Of a DNA stretch of 64,000 nucleotides, positions 11,385-22,832 are shown piece by piece. Both the position numbers and the translations under genes were made by a program. This DNA comes from Ahaetulla prasina (lineage: Eukaryota > Chordata > Lepidosauria > Squamata > Colubridae), in assembly GCF_028640845.1 (NCBI RefSeq), contig NC_080540.1:49024561-49088560 (forward strand), given 5' to 3'. The notes beneath the pieces are model-generated. The model made no database searches. It had not been told where the DNA came from and was given only the letters and a program-made list of their open reading frames with translations. The stretch's first letter is position 1. Every line of letters starts with the position of its first letter.

Positions 11385-11785
11385 GAAGCAGGGATTCTTT
11401 ATCTGTGGAATCTTTGGTGTTCTCTGGTGTTGTGTTCTTGCAGACATTTCATTTCCCAACTAGGTAACATCTTCAGTGATAGAAAGGAGTGGGGTTTACT
11501 GTCTGTTTATATGCAATGGCTTGTCCTGTCTTTCCTGCAAAGAGTGTTGTTCTTGGTAGTTCCTTGATTAAGCTGTTGCTTACCTGTTAATCTAGATATG
11601 ACCAAGAAGAAACCACACTTCCATCAACACTGATAGGGCAAAAGCCACTATATATAAACAGACTATACATAAATAGAGAACAAACCACTTTCAACACCGA
11701 AGATGTTACCTAGTTGGATAATGAAGCATCTATAAGAAAACAACAAAACTCAGAGAGCACCAAGGACTCCACTTTTCAATGCTCA
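11385..11785. repeat. Large imperfect inverted repeat of an unassigned dispersed element
   Basis: The left arm (about 11415-11530) and right arm (about 11640-11785) are reverse complements with scattered changes; both carry CCAACTAGGTAACATCTTC or its complement (left 11458, right about 11704). The spacer is about 100 bp. I recall similar text as dispersed repeats in reptiles. A Penelope-like terminal repeat pair is possible but unproven. Confidence 0.55.
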
Positions 11786-12099
11786 GCTATAAGTATTTGC
11801 TTCTATTGGACTCCATCTTTCATATTTTAATTAAAGGATTATGCTGAAATTTGCTTCTTGGTTTTGATTTGGTCTCCCCCACCCCGTTTATTGTGTGATT
11901 CCTGGAATATGGGACAGCGACGGGCTTTCTCAGTTACAGAATGGAATAGAATTCTTGTCTACTTATTGGACAAGTATGATTGGAATTTGCCTTTGGTTAT
12001 AGCCCCCACTGTATGCAACACTCCCCTCCTTCAAGTTTGAATGGCTCCTCCTCTACAGGTATTTGAAAAATAAGTCCAAGCAACATTGTTCTGGTGAGT
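11786..12099. other. Intronic sequence, nothing recognised
   Basis: No exon or named repeat. Confidence 0.4.
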
Positions 12100-12480
12100 G
12101 TTTGTTCCTTAGCTAAATTAAACAATGGTTTAATTTAATCTACCATTGGGAAGGAGATATAGAAGTATAGCCAGCCTCACAAACAGGCTGAACAACAGTT
12201 TTTATCTGTGGGCTGTCAGACTCTTGAATGAGAAGTAACATCATAACTACGTAGTATGATGGACTGCAGGGCCGGCGCAATGTGTAACATGTTCACACTG
12301 GTGCAATAGGACTGGGTGTTTTGTTAATATGATTTATTGGGTTAGGGATTTTCTGTCTTCGCTGTGAGTTGTATTGTGTTATGGGGGTTGCACTGGGGGA
12401 GCTCAACAAATCTCATTGTACATATGTTGTGTACTGACAATAAATACCTGAATTTAATTTGAATTGATTTGAATTGAATT
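12100..12480 (+). repeat. 3' end of a degraded LINE, clade unassigned
   Basis: Text such as CACAAACAGGCTGAACAACAG, then GGGCTGTCAGACTCTTGAATG, and the end TGTACTGACAATAAATACC resembles the C-terminal coding end (NRLNNSF-like) and 3'UTR of a vertebrate LINE. A (GAATT)-like tail follows. Too decayed to classify. Confidence 0.45.
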
Positions 12481-12531
12481 GGTTTGGATACATTTTTGAC
12501 TGTTGATGTTCATTTTATGTAGGTGTGTATG

Positions 12532-13099
12532 TGTTGTGACTCAGGTTCCCGGACTCGGACTCCTGGAGGAGGAGGATTCAGAGAGTGAGGAGGAGGAGCT
12601 GGCAAGGCCTGCTTCCCCTGCGCCCTCTCCCTCCCTGGCACCGACCCAGGAGGAGGAGGAGGGGCTGGCAAGGCCTGATTCCCCTGGGCCTTCTTCTGAT
12701 TTGGCAACGCCCCAAGAACAATCTTGGCTTGATGCGAGACTGAACAGACATGACCGGCGTGCGCAGCAGAGGAGGCGTTGGGACAGGGTCAGAGAATGAT
12801 GAGTCACAGAGTGACACCCACAGGGGCTATAAAGCAGGAGGCGGAGGTTCCTGGCTTTTTGTCTTGGACAAAGCAATGAATTTGCGTGGGCAAACTGTTT
12901 CATGGATAGGAGAATCTGTTTGTGAGTGAATCGTGCTTTATCTATAATTTTCTGTTATCTCCAGGGATTTTGGCAGGCATGTGGGGAGACGTTTCCAGAA
13001 CATCTCTGTGCCAGAAGGAATCCAGCCAAGTGTAAATAAACTGGGAGAAAGCCTTTGACTGACTTTTTTTTGGGAGTGGTGAGAGGGGGAAACAGAACA
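12532..13099 (+). mobile_element. Solo LTR (family B, 568 bp), perfect 5-bp TSD
   Basis: Starts TGTTGTGACTCAGG and ends GAAACAGAACA. Flanked by GTATG on both sides (12527-12531, 13100-13104). TATA-like CTATAAAG at 12827-12834 and AATAAA at 13035-13040. U3 contains an open frame (12503-12799) with acidic/Pro/Ser repeats and an Arg-rich end (RHDRRAQQRRRWDR), like the frames in families A and C. No internal retroelement genes remain. Confidence 0.88.
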
Positions 13100-13104
13100 G
13101 TATG

Positions 13105-13300
13105 TATGTGTATATACATACATACATATTTGTTAACCAAGGACCTACATATATACATATACGTATACATGCATGCATGTGTGTGTGTGTGTCTTTGTGA
13201 GTGTTTTAGTACACCTCTTTTGATTTCTTGTAGCCTTCCAAGAGTCCATTTATATTGGGACAATATATAACTATTGTAGGTAAATAAATAAATAAACATA
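13105..13300. repeat. Mixed microsatellite: (TATG/TACA)n, (TG)n, short (AAAT)n
   Basis: TATGTATGTG-type repeats from 13105, ATGCATGCATG then TG dinucleotides to about 13193, and AAATAAATAAATAAAC at 13280-13297. Confidence 0.8.
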
Positions 13301-13370
13301 TTGAGTAGCCTTGGCTGCAGGTTTTTGTTTTTTTGTTTTTTTTTATTAAAAAAGTTTTACAACAATTGAA

Positions 13371-13425
13371 TTTTTCCCCCTCCCCCCCTCCCTCCTAAAC
13401 CCCCCTCCCCCCCCCCGGACTTCCC
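13371..13425 (-). other. G-rich tract in the L1 3'UTR (possible G-quadruplex)
   Basis: The plus strand shows C-runs of five or more interrupted by T/A; the L1 sense strand therefore has at least four G-runs. A G-rich polypurine 3'UTR is known from mammalian L1. Confidence 0.7.
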
Positions 13426-13550
13426 GGAGCAAACACAAGGTATAGTTCCTTAAACAAAACAGTCATACATTAAATTTTTAAAATCTAACACAATTATAAT
13501 CTTTCTCTCACATAACCTGACTTCTTCCATTAAAATCAAAATAACATCCT

Positions 13551-14473
13551 TCATTCAAAAGCAATCCGAAATTTCTTAATCTGATATCTATTTTGAATAT
13601 AATCAATCCAGTTCTTCCATTCATTTAAATATTTTTCTTGAGTACTGTCTTTCAAGAAGGCTGAGATTTTAGCCATCTCAGCCAAATTGGAAACTTTCAA
13701 TATCCATTCTTCTATTGTGGGTAATTCTTTTTTCTTCCAATATTGTCCAATCAACAGTCGTGCTGCTGTTATTAAGTTCAAAATCAACTTAGTCTCAATC
13801 ACTGTACAGTCCGTTGTTATTCCCAAAAGGAAAAATTGCGGTAGGAACTTTATCTTCTTCTTCAGAACATTCTGCATAATCCACCAGATTCTTATCCAGA
13901 AAGACTTAATTTTCTTACAAGTCCACCATACATGAAAATATGTAGCATCATCACAATTACATCTCCAACATTTCGCTTGCATATCTGGATACATACATGA
14001 TAATTTCTTAGGATCTAAATGCCATCTATAAAACATCTTATAAAAATTTTCCCTTAAATTCTGCGCTATGTAAATTTAACATTTCTAACCCAAATTTTTT
14101 CCCATGTTTCCAACATTATTGGTTCTTGAATATTCTGTGCCCATTTTATCATACAATCCTTTATTAAATCTCTTTCAGAATCTATTTCTATCAACACAGT
14201 ATACAATCTCTTTATATGCCCCTGAGTTTGATTTCTAATTTGTTTAACCAGATTTTCTTCATTTTGAATGATACCAATTTTCTGATCTTCTTTCCATCTA
14301 GCCTTTAACTGTCCATATTGAAACCAAGTATAATTCCTCCCTTCTTCTTTTAATGTATCCAAAGATTTTAGTTGTAAATTTCCCCTCTCATTGTATAAAA
14401 GATCTTTATAAGTAATCATTTCTTGTTCCTGTTCTATATTTATATTCTCTACTGCGTGCGAGGACATACCCAT
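13551..14473 (-). pseudogene. L1 ORF2 C-terminal region with Cys-rich motif
   Basis: Two frames (14473-14066 and 14036-13551) carry the post-RT region. The second has CWRCNCDDATYFHVWWTC, a Cys/His cluster of the L1 ORF2 zinc-knuckle type, then the terminal region ending KKFRIAFE. The two are offset by a frame break near 14050. Confidence 0.88.
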
Positions 14474-14479
14474 ATAGGA

Positions 14480-15806
14480 ATTTTATAATTTAACTTATAA
14501 TAATATTTTTTCCAGACACGCAGAAGAGAAATTCTCAACACATGATTCTTAAAAGCTTTATCTACTTTCTTATCATACAATAAATATGCATGCCAACCAT
14601 ATAATAAATCATAACCTTCTATATTCAAAATCCTTTCCTCCGTCAAATTAAACCAATCACTTATTACCGAAAGAACAACTGCTTCATAATACAGTTTTAA
14701 ATTAGGCATTTTTTATCCTCCTCTTTCCCGTGTATCTTGCATTATTTTCATTTTGACTCTCGCTTTTTTCCCTTCCCATATAAATTTATTAATTCCAATC
14801 TGCCATTCATCCAAATTTTTATCTTTCTTAATTATTGGTATCATCTGAAACAAGAACAAGAATTTAGGCAGAACATTCATTTTATAGCTGCTATTCTCCT
14901 AACAAAGATAATTGTAATTTTTCCAAGTATTCATTTCCTTCTGAATTTTTTCCATAACACATCATAATTATTCTTATACAATTTCCATTTGATGAAGTAA
15001 GAAAGACTCCTAAATATTTAACCTTTTTACAATTTCAAATCCTGTTATTTCCTCTAGTTTTTCTTTCTGGTTCTTAATCATATTTTTGGTTAACACTTTT
15101 GTTTTATTTTGATTCACTTTAAACCCTGAGACCCTTCCATATAAATTTTATAATTTAACTTATAATAATATTTTTCCAGACACGCAGAAGAGAAATTCTC
15201 AACACATGATTCTTAAAAGCTTTATCTACTTTCTTATCATACAATAAATATGCATGCCAACCATATAATAAATCATAACCTTCTATATTCAAAATCCTTT
15301 CCTCCGTCAAATTAAACCAATCACTTATTACCGAAAGAACAACTGCTTCATAATACAGTTTTAAATTAGGCATTTTTAATCCTCCTCTTTCCCGTGTATC
15401 TTGCATTATTTTCATTTTGACTCTCGCTTTTTTCCCTTCCCATATAAATTTATTAATTCCAATCTGCCATTCATCCAAATTTTTATCTTTCTTAATTATT
15501 GGTATCATCTGAAACAAGAACAAGAATTTAGGCAGAACATTCATTTTTATAGCTGCTATTCTCCCTAACAAAGATAATTGTAATTTTTCCCAAGTATTCA
15601 TTTCCTTCTGAATTTTTTTCCATAACACATCATAATTATTCTTATACAATTTTCCATTTGATGAAGTAAGAAAGACTCCTAAATATTTAACCTTTTTTAC
15701 AATTTCAAATCCTGTTATTTCCTCTAGTTTTTCTTTCTGGTTCTTAATCATATTTTTGGTTAACACTTTTGTTTTATTTTGATTCACTTTAAACCCTGAG
15801 ACCCTT
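14480..15806 (-). repeat. Internal 0.66-kb tandem duplication within L1 ORF2
   Basis: The segment at about 15144-15806 is repeated almost exactly at about 14480-15143 (offset about 664). The three breakpoint contexts share CCATAT (14471, 15138, 15806), which is junction microhomology. Copy-to-copy differences are mostly single-base losses in homopolymers in the left copy. The frame 14709-14449 belongs to the left copy. Confidence 0.9.
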
Positions 15807-17002
15807 CCATATTGATTAATTACTTCCAACAAATATACACTCGAATTTATAGGCTGAGTCAACATAACAACCAAATCATCTGCAAATGCTCTAACTTTAT
15901 ATTCATATCTTCTAATTCTAATACCCTCTATCTCCCTTAACTCTCTTATCTTATCCAATAAAGGTTCCAAAGATAAAATAAACAATAAAGGTGATAAAGG
16001 ACACCCCTGCCTTGTTCCTTTCGCAATTTTAAAACTATCTGTCAAACTACCATTAATTATTATCTGAGCTGTTTGCTCTCCATAAATTGCCCTAAGTATT
16101 CGTGTAAAACCATTTCCAAATTGCATTTTGTCTGATAATTTAAATAAAAATTCCCAATGCAAACGATCAAAAGCTTTCTCTGCATCCAAGAATATAAACG
16201 CTGCCGGAATCTGATTTTTCTTTTCCAAATATTCCAATAAATTCACTATCTGCCTAACATTATTCCTCATTTGTCTCCCTTTTATGAAACCAGACTGGTC
16301 AGTGTGAATCCTTTGTTGTACAATTTCCATTAACCTATTTGCCATTATTTTTGCAAAAATCTTATAATCATTATTCAAGAGTGAAATCGGTCTATAATTC
16401 CCAGGCTTAGTACAATCCTGATCCTCTTTTGGTATCAATGAAATAAAAGTAGTCCTCCATGATGGTGGTACTCCTCCTCCCATCAATATCTGATTAAATA
16501 ACTCCATAAGTGGACCAACTATCTCATCCTGTAACTTTTTATAATATATTGCTGTAAGTCCATCTGTGCCTGGGGATTTCCCTATTTTTAATTGCTTTAT
16601 TACCAAAATAATTTCCTCAGAAGTTATAGGCCGATTCAACTCTTCCCTTTGTTCATTAGTTAAACCTTTAACTTTATATTCTTTCAAATATTTATCAATA
16701 TCCATATTCAATATTGTATCTCTGGCATATAAATTTGTATAATATTCCAAGAAAGCTTTTTTAATTTTATCCTGTTGAAATCGCACTTTACCCTTGTATT
16801 CAATTCCTTCAATAGTACGTGCTTTCTGTCTTTTCCTTAACATATAAGCCAACCACCTCCCTGATTTATTGGCATTACAAAAAGTATTATGTTTAGCATA
16901 TTGTATATTGGTTGCCACCTGATCTGCCATTAACATATTAAATTGACTCTGTAATATCTTTATCGCTTCAGTAGTTTTTAAATCATGTGGATTATATACC
17001 AA
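15155..17002 (-). pseudogene. L1 ORF2 reverse transcriptase domain
   Basis: Open 615-aa segment with the RT motifs in order: TDGLTAIYYK, NYRPISLLNNDYKIFAKIMANR, QSGFIKGRQ, FIFLDAEKAFDRLHWEFL, GTRQGCPLSPLLF and AFADDLVVML (catalytic FADD). It is joined out of frame to the endonuclease segment (between about 17168 and 17002) and ends at the junction of the internal duplication, where it runs into WKNIIIS-stop. Confidence 0.94.
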
Positions 17003-17167
17003 TAATTGTTGTTTCCTCTGAATTTCCTCTTCTAAATCCCTCGCTGTTTTGTAGTTTTCTCCTCTGTCTACTATTAATATATATCAAATTTCCTCTCATA
17101 AAGGCCTTGCTCGCGTCCCACACCATTTCTATCGAGGTTCCTTTCCCAAATTATAATCAAAATTCTT

Positions 17168-17984
17168 TCATTTGTTTTTACATTGATTTACATTATCCTC
17201 ATATCTAAACAAATTTTCATTTATTCTCCATGATCTTCTTCCACCTTCATATTGCAACTCCATCCATACCGGACTATGATCAGTTAAACACCTTGGAAAT
17301 ATCTTTGTTTTCCTAACCCTAGAAAGCAAGTCATTGGTAATTAATATAAAATCAATACGTGAAAAAGATTGATGCCTATCCGAAAAATAAGTATAATCTC
17401 TATCATCAAAATTCTGCCTTCTCCATATATCTTTCAACTCAAAATCTTCCATCAAATCAAAAAAAGATTTAGGCAATTTTGCATGCATAGGAATTTTCTT
17501 AGAAAGAGTTCTTTTATCTCTTCTAGTGTCCATTACACCATTCCAATCCCCTAATATAATAAATGTTTTATAGTCCCAAAAAGTCAATTTTTCATGTAAC
17601 AGTTTATAAAATTTTTCTTGTTGTTGATTAGGTGCATATATGCAAATCACAAGTCTTTTTTCCTTCTAAAATCAATTCAATAGCAATATATCTTCCTTGA
17701 ATATCCGTTTCAATTAATTTACTTGATATATTTTTCTTCAAATATATAACTATACCATTTTTCTTATTTGGAGCAGAAGAAACAAAATGTTTACCTAATT
17801 TCGAATTAATCAAATATTTCTGATCTGATAATTTTATATGTGTCTCTTGCAAACATATCACATCATTTTTAAATTGTTTCAAATAATGGAATATTTTTCT
17901 TCTTTTCTGTGCTGAATTTAAACCATTAACATTCCATGTCAAAAATTTATTTGCCATCTCTGGCCTCTTGAAGCTTCTGAGCAA
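17168..17984 (-). pseudogene. L1 ORF2 endonuclease domain, frameshifted
   Basis: AP-endonuclease domain that nicks target DNA for target-primed reverse transcription. One frame (17984-17628) has TWNVNGLNS and CLQETHIK; the next (17650-17168) has IYAPNQQQ, GDWNGVMD, SRIDFILI and TDHSPVWME, so the catalytic Asn, Glu, Asp/Asn and Asp-His positions are visible. A single frameshift near 17640 separates them. The true start is probably the Met of MANKFLTW. Confidence 0.93.
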
Positions 17985-17998
17985 TTAGCTGAAGACCC

Positions 17999-19018
17999 TC
18001 ACTCTTGGCTTGGCTCCTCCCACAGCTTCAGTAGTAGAATCCGTTCCTGTCTTTGAAGTCGTTCCTCCATCTCCTTACGCCTAATAGCTCCCCTTGTCAC
18101 TCTTTGTTCTTGAGATTGTTCTTGAGGTACTGATATCACAGGTGCAGTTTCAGCTTCCCCACTCTGTTTCTCTTGAAGACTTTTATCCACTGTTTCTACA
18201 TCCACTTTCAATACATTAAAAAGAAAATCTTTTGCTTTCAATTCAGTATCAATTCGATATCTCCTGCCTTGAAAAAATACTGTTAAACCAATTGGAACCT
18301 CCCATCTATATTGAATCTGATGCTTCTTAAGCTCTTGTGTAAAAAACCTAAAATCCCTTCTATCCTTTAACATTTTAGCAGGGATCTCTTTCAAAACCAA
18401 CACCTCCTGTTCTGCTATTTGCAATTTCTTTTGGTATGTAGCTTGCAAAATCTGATTTCTTATTGTAGAAGTTAAAAAATAAATTACAATATCTCTTGGG
18501 AGCTTTTTCTGCCTCGCTACCCAAGAATTAACCCTATATGCCTTATCAATTTGAAAATCAACTTCTCGAGGGTCCATGCCTAACATTTCAGCTAAGGCTT
18601 CTGATATAACTTTTTTAAGATCTTCTTCCTTCCGGTCTTGAAGACCCCTAATTCTCAAAGCCTTCTCCAACGCTCTATATTGCAATACCACCACATGATC
18701 CTCATTTTTATCCACTTTATTTTGAAGCTCTCCAACTTTATTATCCAAATACTGATTTGCTTGACTAATTACTTCCACTTTATCCTCCATTACTTCCAAA
18801 TTTTTTGCCAAACCTTGAAAAACCATCAATAAATCTTCTCTAATTTTTTTATTAGTCTCTTTAATTTCTTCCCTAAGTTGATCCTTCACACCATGAATAT
18901 TATTCATAATTTCTTTAAATCGCTCTTCAGAAACTCTATTCTGTTCCTTTAATATATCTTCTAAATTAGTTTCAGACCCCCTTCTCGTCATGGGAACTTT
19001 TGGTGGCTTAGAAGCCAT
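17999..19018 (-). CDS. L1 ORF1 protein (intact, 339 aa)
   Basis: RNA-binding chaperone of the L1 ribonucleoprotein. The frame is open from ATG to stop. Residues about 20-125 are Glu/Lys/Leu/Ile-rich with heptad character (coiled coil for trimerisation). The RRM-like segment begins near ALRIRGLQ (about 130) and the C-terminal domain near IRNQILQATYQ (about 200) with LKEIPAKMLKDRRDF. Length matches vertebrate L1 ORF1p (about 330-370 aa). The start is the first ATG after the 5'UTR; ORF2 begins just past its stop. Confidence 0.92.
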   Translation of the reverse strand: MASKPPKVPMTRRGSETNLEDILKEQNRVSEERFKEIMNNIHGVKDQLREEIKETNKKIREDLLMVFQGLAKNLEVMEDKVEVISQANQYLDNKVGELQNKVDKNEDHVVVLQYRALEKALRIRGLQDRKEEDLKKVISEALAEMLGMDPREVDFQIDKAYRVNSWVARQKKLPRDIVIYFLTSTIRNQILQATYQKKLQIAEQEVLVLKEIPAKMLKDRRDFRFFTQELKKHQIQYRWEVPIGLTVFFQGRRYRIDTELKAKDFLFNVLKVDVETVDKSLQEKQSGEAETAPVISVPQEQSQEQRVTRGAIRRKEMEERLQRQERILLLKLWEEPSQE

Positions 19019-19693
19019 TTTAATTTAAGTAAAGTCTCTAATTAGAATTATAAAATCTCAAAGTCTCAAAAAGTCTCCAATTAAAGTTGTAAAATAAAAA
19101 CTTTCACCTTGCCTCCTCTGGAAAGCTTCTATTCAGCTAAAATCCACAAAGACGAACTTCACTTTCTCTCACAAGCAGCCTCCAATCCACTTCCTCTCAG
19201 ACGCCATTTCTTCCTTCACTAAGTTCAAGTGAGAAAAAGTTTTCCCCTTTTAAAAAGGAGTAGAAGTCAGCTCTCTTCTTGCTTCCCCAGTAATCGATCA
19301 CTTGTATTTGTCCCGTCTGCTTTAAGTTATTCAAAACGGAATCAATTGAGCAGAGGTGGGCGTTTTCCTCTTGTCCTGCTTAATTAACAGGATCGAGCCG
19401 AGTCTGGAGTGGGGCTGGGTTATGCAGGCAGCCCTCCGAGACTCTGCATAAGAAAGCAGAGCCCCTGGGGCAATCTTCTGCTATCCAGCCGCTCTGGCTA
19501 ATCTCTTTCACCCAGAGAAAAGCTTTGAAGCTGGCTAACAGCCGTTCTCCCGCTGTTTCACCAGCTTTTACAGAATCTCAGTTCCGGACGCCATTCCAGG
19601 CGTCCTCCTCGGGGAAAATGAAACCACCGGAAGCCTTGGCTGCAGGTTTTATATTGCCTCAGATTGTTTACTACATCCTTTTCTGCTTTTCTC

Positions 19694-19790
19694 ATTACTC
19701 TTTTTTATTTATTTATTTGTCAAACACAACAGTATATATAAGTATAAGCATGAAATAACCATACGAATTGGATACAATCAAAGGGAACAT
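19694..19790 (-). repeat. CR1/Rex1-like LINE 3' tail fragment
   Basis: TTTATTTATTTATTTGTCAAACACAACAG followed by AGTATAAGCATGAAATAACC matches the 3'UTR end of the family at 1436-2740, in the same orientation. Only the tail is present. Confidence 0.8.
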
Positions 19791-20114
19791 TAATTGGAAG
19801 AAACTTGTCTTCCACTGCTTTGCTCTTCGTTAATTCTATCACCACATTTTCCTCTGCCTTAACCTTGATTTGTTTCACTTACTATGTATGCATCTATGTA
19901 TTATAGTTATATCCATCTGGACTCCCTTGTGTATTAAGCTTTGAGTTATTTGGCTTGATTTGGTCTCAGCATGTTGCTCAATTCTGGCACATTGACCTAT
20001 AAACCACAGTTGATAGCTTTCATGTTGGCTAAAGTCAGTCAATTATACTTTATTTCAATAATTTTTGCTTTCAAAATAAAACATAATCTTATTTTCCCCA
20101 TAGTTGGCCTTGCC
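19791..20114. other. Intronic sequence, nothing recognised
   Basis: AT-rich, no exon. Confidence 0.4.
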
Positions 20115-20196
20115 TGGTCTGTCTACCTGCCTGTCTATCCTCCATCCATCTCTCCATCTCTCTCTCTATCTATCTGTCTGTCTATCTATCTATCAC
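20115..20196. repeat. (CTAT)n / CT-rich microsatellite
   Basis: TCCATCCATCTC then TCTATCTATCTGTCTG and TATCTATCTATC; imperfect tetranucleotide array. Confidence 0.85.
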
Positions 20197-20289
20197 ATTT
20201 GGCTGGTATACAATAAAAACACATCATTAAAAAATTATTGATTTAAAAAAGCATTCAACAATTAAAATCACCAGTCAAAGTTACCAACA

Positions 20290-20930
20290 ACAGAGTAGCA
20301 GAGTGAGTAGCATCATAGGTAATGCAGCAGTCTTACTAACTCACCACTTCCTTGAGAGTCTCAAGCCTGATAACACAACCATTTTTAAGGGACTTCCAGA
20401 AGGATTCGGGCAATGGGGCCAATCTCACTTTGGGGAAAATAATGTTCCACGAAATGGGATTCACAGCAGAAAAGTCCATCTCTTAGGTCCAACCCTTAGC
20501 AGACAAGACCCAGAGCAGAGACCTAATGGGACAGGAAGATGTAATTGTGTGAAGGTGGTCCCCCAATCTGGCCCCATGCTGTGAGGCACTTTAAAAATCA
20601 AAAATAGCACCTTGTATTGGACTCAGAAGCAAACTGACAACTAAGGAAACTCATGGAACAGAGGTGTAATGTCCATTCTAGTTGCCTACACCACTGCATT
20701 TTGTACCAGTTGAATCTTCAACACTCTTCAAGGGCAACCCCAAGTGAAGTGTAAAGTTTTCCTCCCATAGATTTCTTGACGGAGGTTTCAGAGGCATAAT
20801 CCAATTCAAGCTTTGACAACCCTCTTGTTCCAACCAGTCACCAGGGTATGCAGCAGACTAGCAGGAACAATCCCCAGCCCCCTCTGAAGCCCAACAGATC
20901 CACCCAGTTGGAAAAAAGGTACAAGATGAG
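20290..20930 (+). repeat. Degenerate dispersed repeat, family unassigned
   Basis: Text such as GCACCTTGTATTGGACTCAG and AACAGAGGTGTAATGTCC resembles a repeat I have seen in squamate sequence, but I cannot name it. No coding frame beyond a 93-aa chance frame. Confidence 0.35.
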
Positions 20931-22060
20931 ATGGTAAAGATCATCCTGCAGGAGTAAAATGATTCAAATCAAATTGTATCATTTATTATTGCAGTCTAAG
21001 ACCAATATACTGTATATACACAATAAATTATTAAATTAAATTTAAAAAATTAAATTACATTAAATCAAATCAAATCAGCAGCTGCAAGGTGGGTAGATCA
21101 ATTACAATTATGATCACTGCACCATTGGAAGAACTAAAGATCCAGGTTAGGGGCAGATAATTATGGAGAAAATCCATCTATGTGGTCACTAAGAGTAGAC
21201 AACAACTTGATGTCATAGAATCAATCTTTCAAACTAGAGGAAGACTAATCCAGACTAGAAGCCTAAGTGCTAAACATGAACAATAGAAAGCTATACAAAA
21301 CAGAAAAACATGAAACTGCTCAAAACAACTGAATACATAAAATCCCATGCCATAAAATAGCTTAAATTAGTGCTAAATTAAAGGGAGAAAATAACTAATA
21401 AGCACTAAGAATCATCTAATTAGAAAATAGAAATTAAGAATTATAGGTTAAAAATTAGAATTAAACGGTTGGGATAAAAATAGCTGTTTCAAATTGCTCT
21501 TTTTAAAATGTATTTGAGCCTCCACACAGGCACATTTCTCTAAGACAAACAGGGTGGTCATACATACATATATGTGTACCTAACACCATTTCAGACCCTG
21601 AATAAATGTGTAAAACTATGAAGCCTGGAACTTTTATCAAGATCCTGAATTTGGGTACAGCATTAACTACAAGCTACCTGAATGTAAATTAGCTATCTAG
21701 CTGGGCCAGGATCCATCCTGTTTTATATGATGCACAACATTTTGCAATGTTCTACATTGTCATTTGAAAGGAATTAAGAAGTATGCAAATAGCAGCCAGG
21801 ATACTTGTGCAAAAACCTAGTAATGAGTTCGCCATGAGTATCTCAGTAAAATGGGAAGTAGGTAAAATGGGACATGTTTTAGAGTTTCAACCTGCCCAGT
21901 GGCATAAGGGCACTATCTCTCTACCAAAGGGAGTTTCTTATATTTGCTTTCTAGAATAACTGAGCCAAAATAAAAGCCCTTCTGTAGCTTGACACAATTG
22001 TTATAGACAAGGAAGCGAGGGAGGGAGACAATCTTTTAATTTGATTTTAATATTTGGGGG
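20931..22060. other. Intronic sequence, nothing recognised
   Basis: AT-rich. Short TTAAATTAAATT-like repeats near 21025-21070. No exon. Confidence 0.45.
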
Positions 22061-22247
22061 TTTTAGCAGGCTTCTTAACAGGGGTTTTTATCTTTTGTAA
22101 TTTTTTTATCTAATATTTTTAAGTATATAGTGGTTAAATTATATTTTTAATCTTGTTACGGTATTTTAAATTGTTTTTGGACTATTGTAGTTTTATTTGC
22201 TGTACACCGCCCTGAGTCTTCGGAGAAGGGCGGTATAAAAATGTGAA

Positions 22248-22278
<31 letters not shown>

Positions 22279-22281
22279 ATC
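22061..22281 (+). repeat. L2-like LINE 3'UTR with hairpin and (AATA)n tail
   Basis: The 3'UTR ends in ACCGCCCTGAGTCTTCGGAG, AAGGGCGGTATAAA, then (AATA)n. Coding part absent. Same terminal hairpin as at 33345, 35023, 41738, 51158 and 63560. Confidence 0.88.
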
Positions 22282-22388
22282 TACTGAAGTACTTCCAAGA
22301 TAAAGTAGTTTGGGAAACTATACAAATCTATTGATCTGTGTCCATTATGCATTATATAACATTTTGTCTAATCATATCATATCCCATA

Positions 22389-22727
22389 AGGTGGCTCAGC
22401 GGCTAAGATGCTGAGCTTGTTGATCAAAAGGTCAGCAGTTCAGCAATTTGACTCCCTAGTGCAACCTAACAGTTATTTGTTCCAGCTTCCGCCAGCCTAG
22501 CAGTTCGAAAGCACGTAAAAATGCAAGTAGAAAAATAGGGACCACCTTTGGTGGGAAGGTAACAAAGTTCTGTGTGCCTTTGGTGTTTGGTCATGCCGAC
22601 CACATGACTACAGAGATGTCTTCAGACAGCGCTGGCTCTTCGGCTTTGAAACAGAGATGAGCACTGCCCCCTAGAGTCAGGAACAATTAGCACATATGTG
22701 CGAGGGGAACCTTTACTTTACCTTTAT
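22389..22727 (+). mobile_element. Sauria-type tRNA SINE (full length)
   Basis: tRNA-derived head (GTGGCTCAGCGGCTAAGATG as A box, then a decayed B box), middle region GGACCACCTTTGGTGGGAAG and GGTCATGCCGACCACATGAC, and the Bov-B-like tail GGGGAACCTTTACTTTACC. It is mobilised in trans by Bov-B/RTE machinery (established for this SINE). Confidence 0.9.
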
Positions 22728-22832
22728 CCAATAGTCAGGGCATGTGAAGAGAAAAAAAAAATCCAGAGCTAAGATCTTATTCCATAGAAGACTGGCAATT
22801 TCCCTGCAAAGTCAGAGGAGGCCAAGTGTATA

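Larger units (their letters stand above)
13326..19631 (-). mobile_element. Full-length L1 LINE with 19-bp TSD
   Basis: Complete L1-type element of about 6.3 kb reading right to left. The target-site duplication AGCCTTGGCTGCAGGTTTT occurs at 13307-13325 and 19632-19650. Order on the minus strand: GC-richer 5'UTR (19631-19019), ORF1, ORF2 (endonuclease, RT, Cys-rich C terminus), 3'UTR with a G-rich strand (13371-13420), poly(A). ORF2 is disrupted by a frameshift, a 3' break and a roughly 664-bp internal duplication, so this copy cannot encode a full ORF2 protein. Confidence 0.95.
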
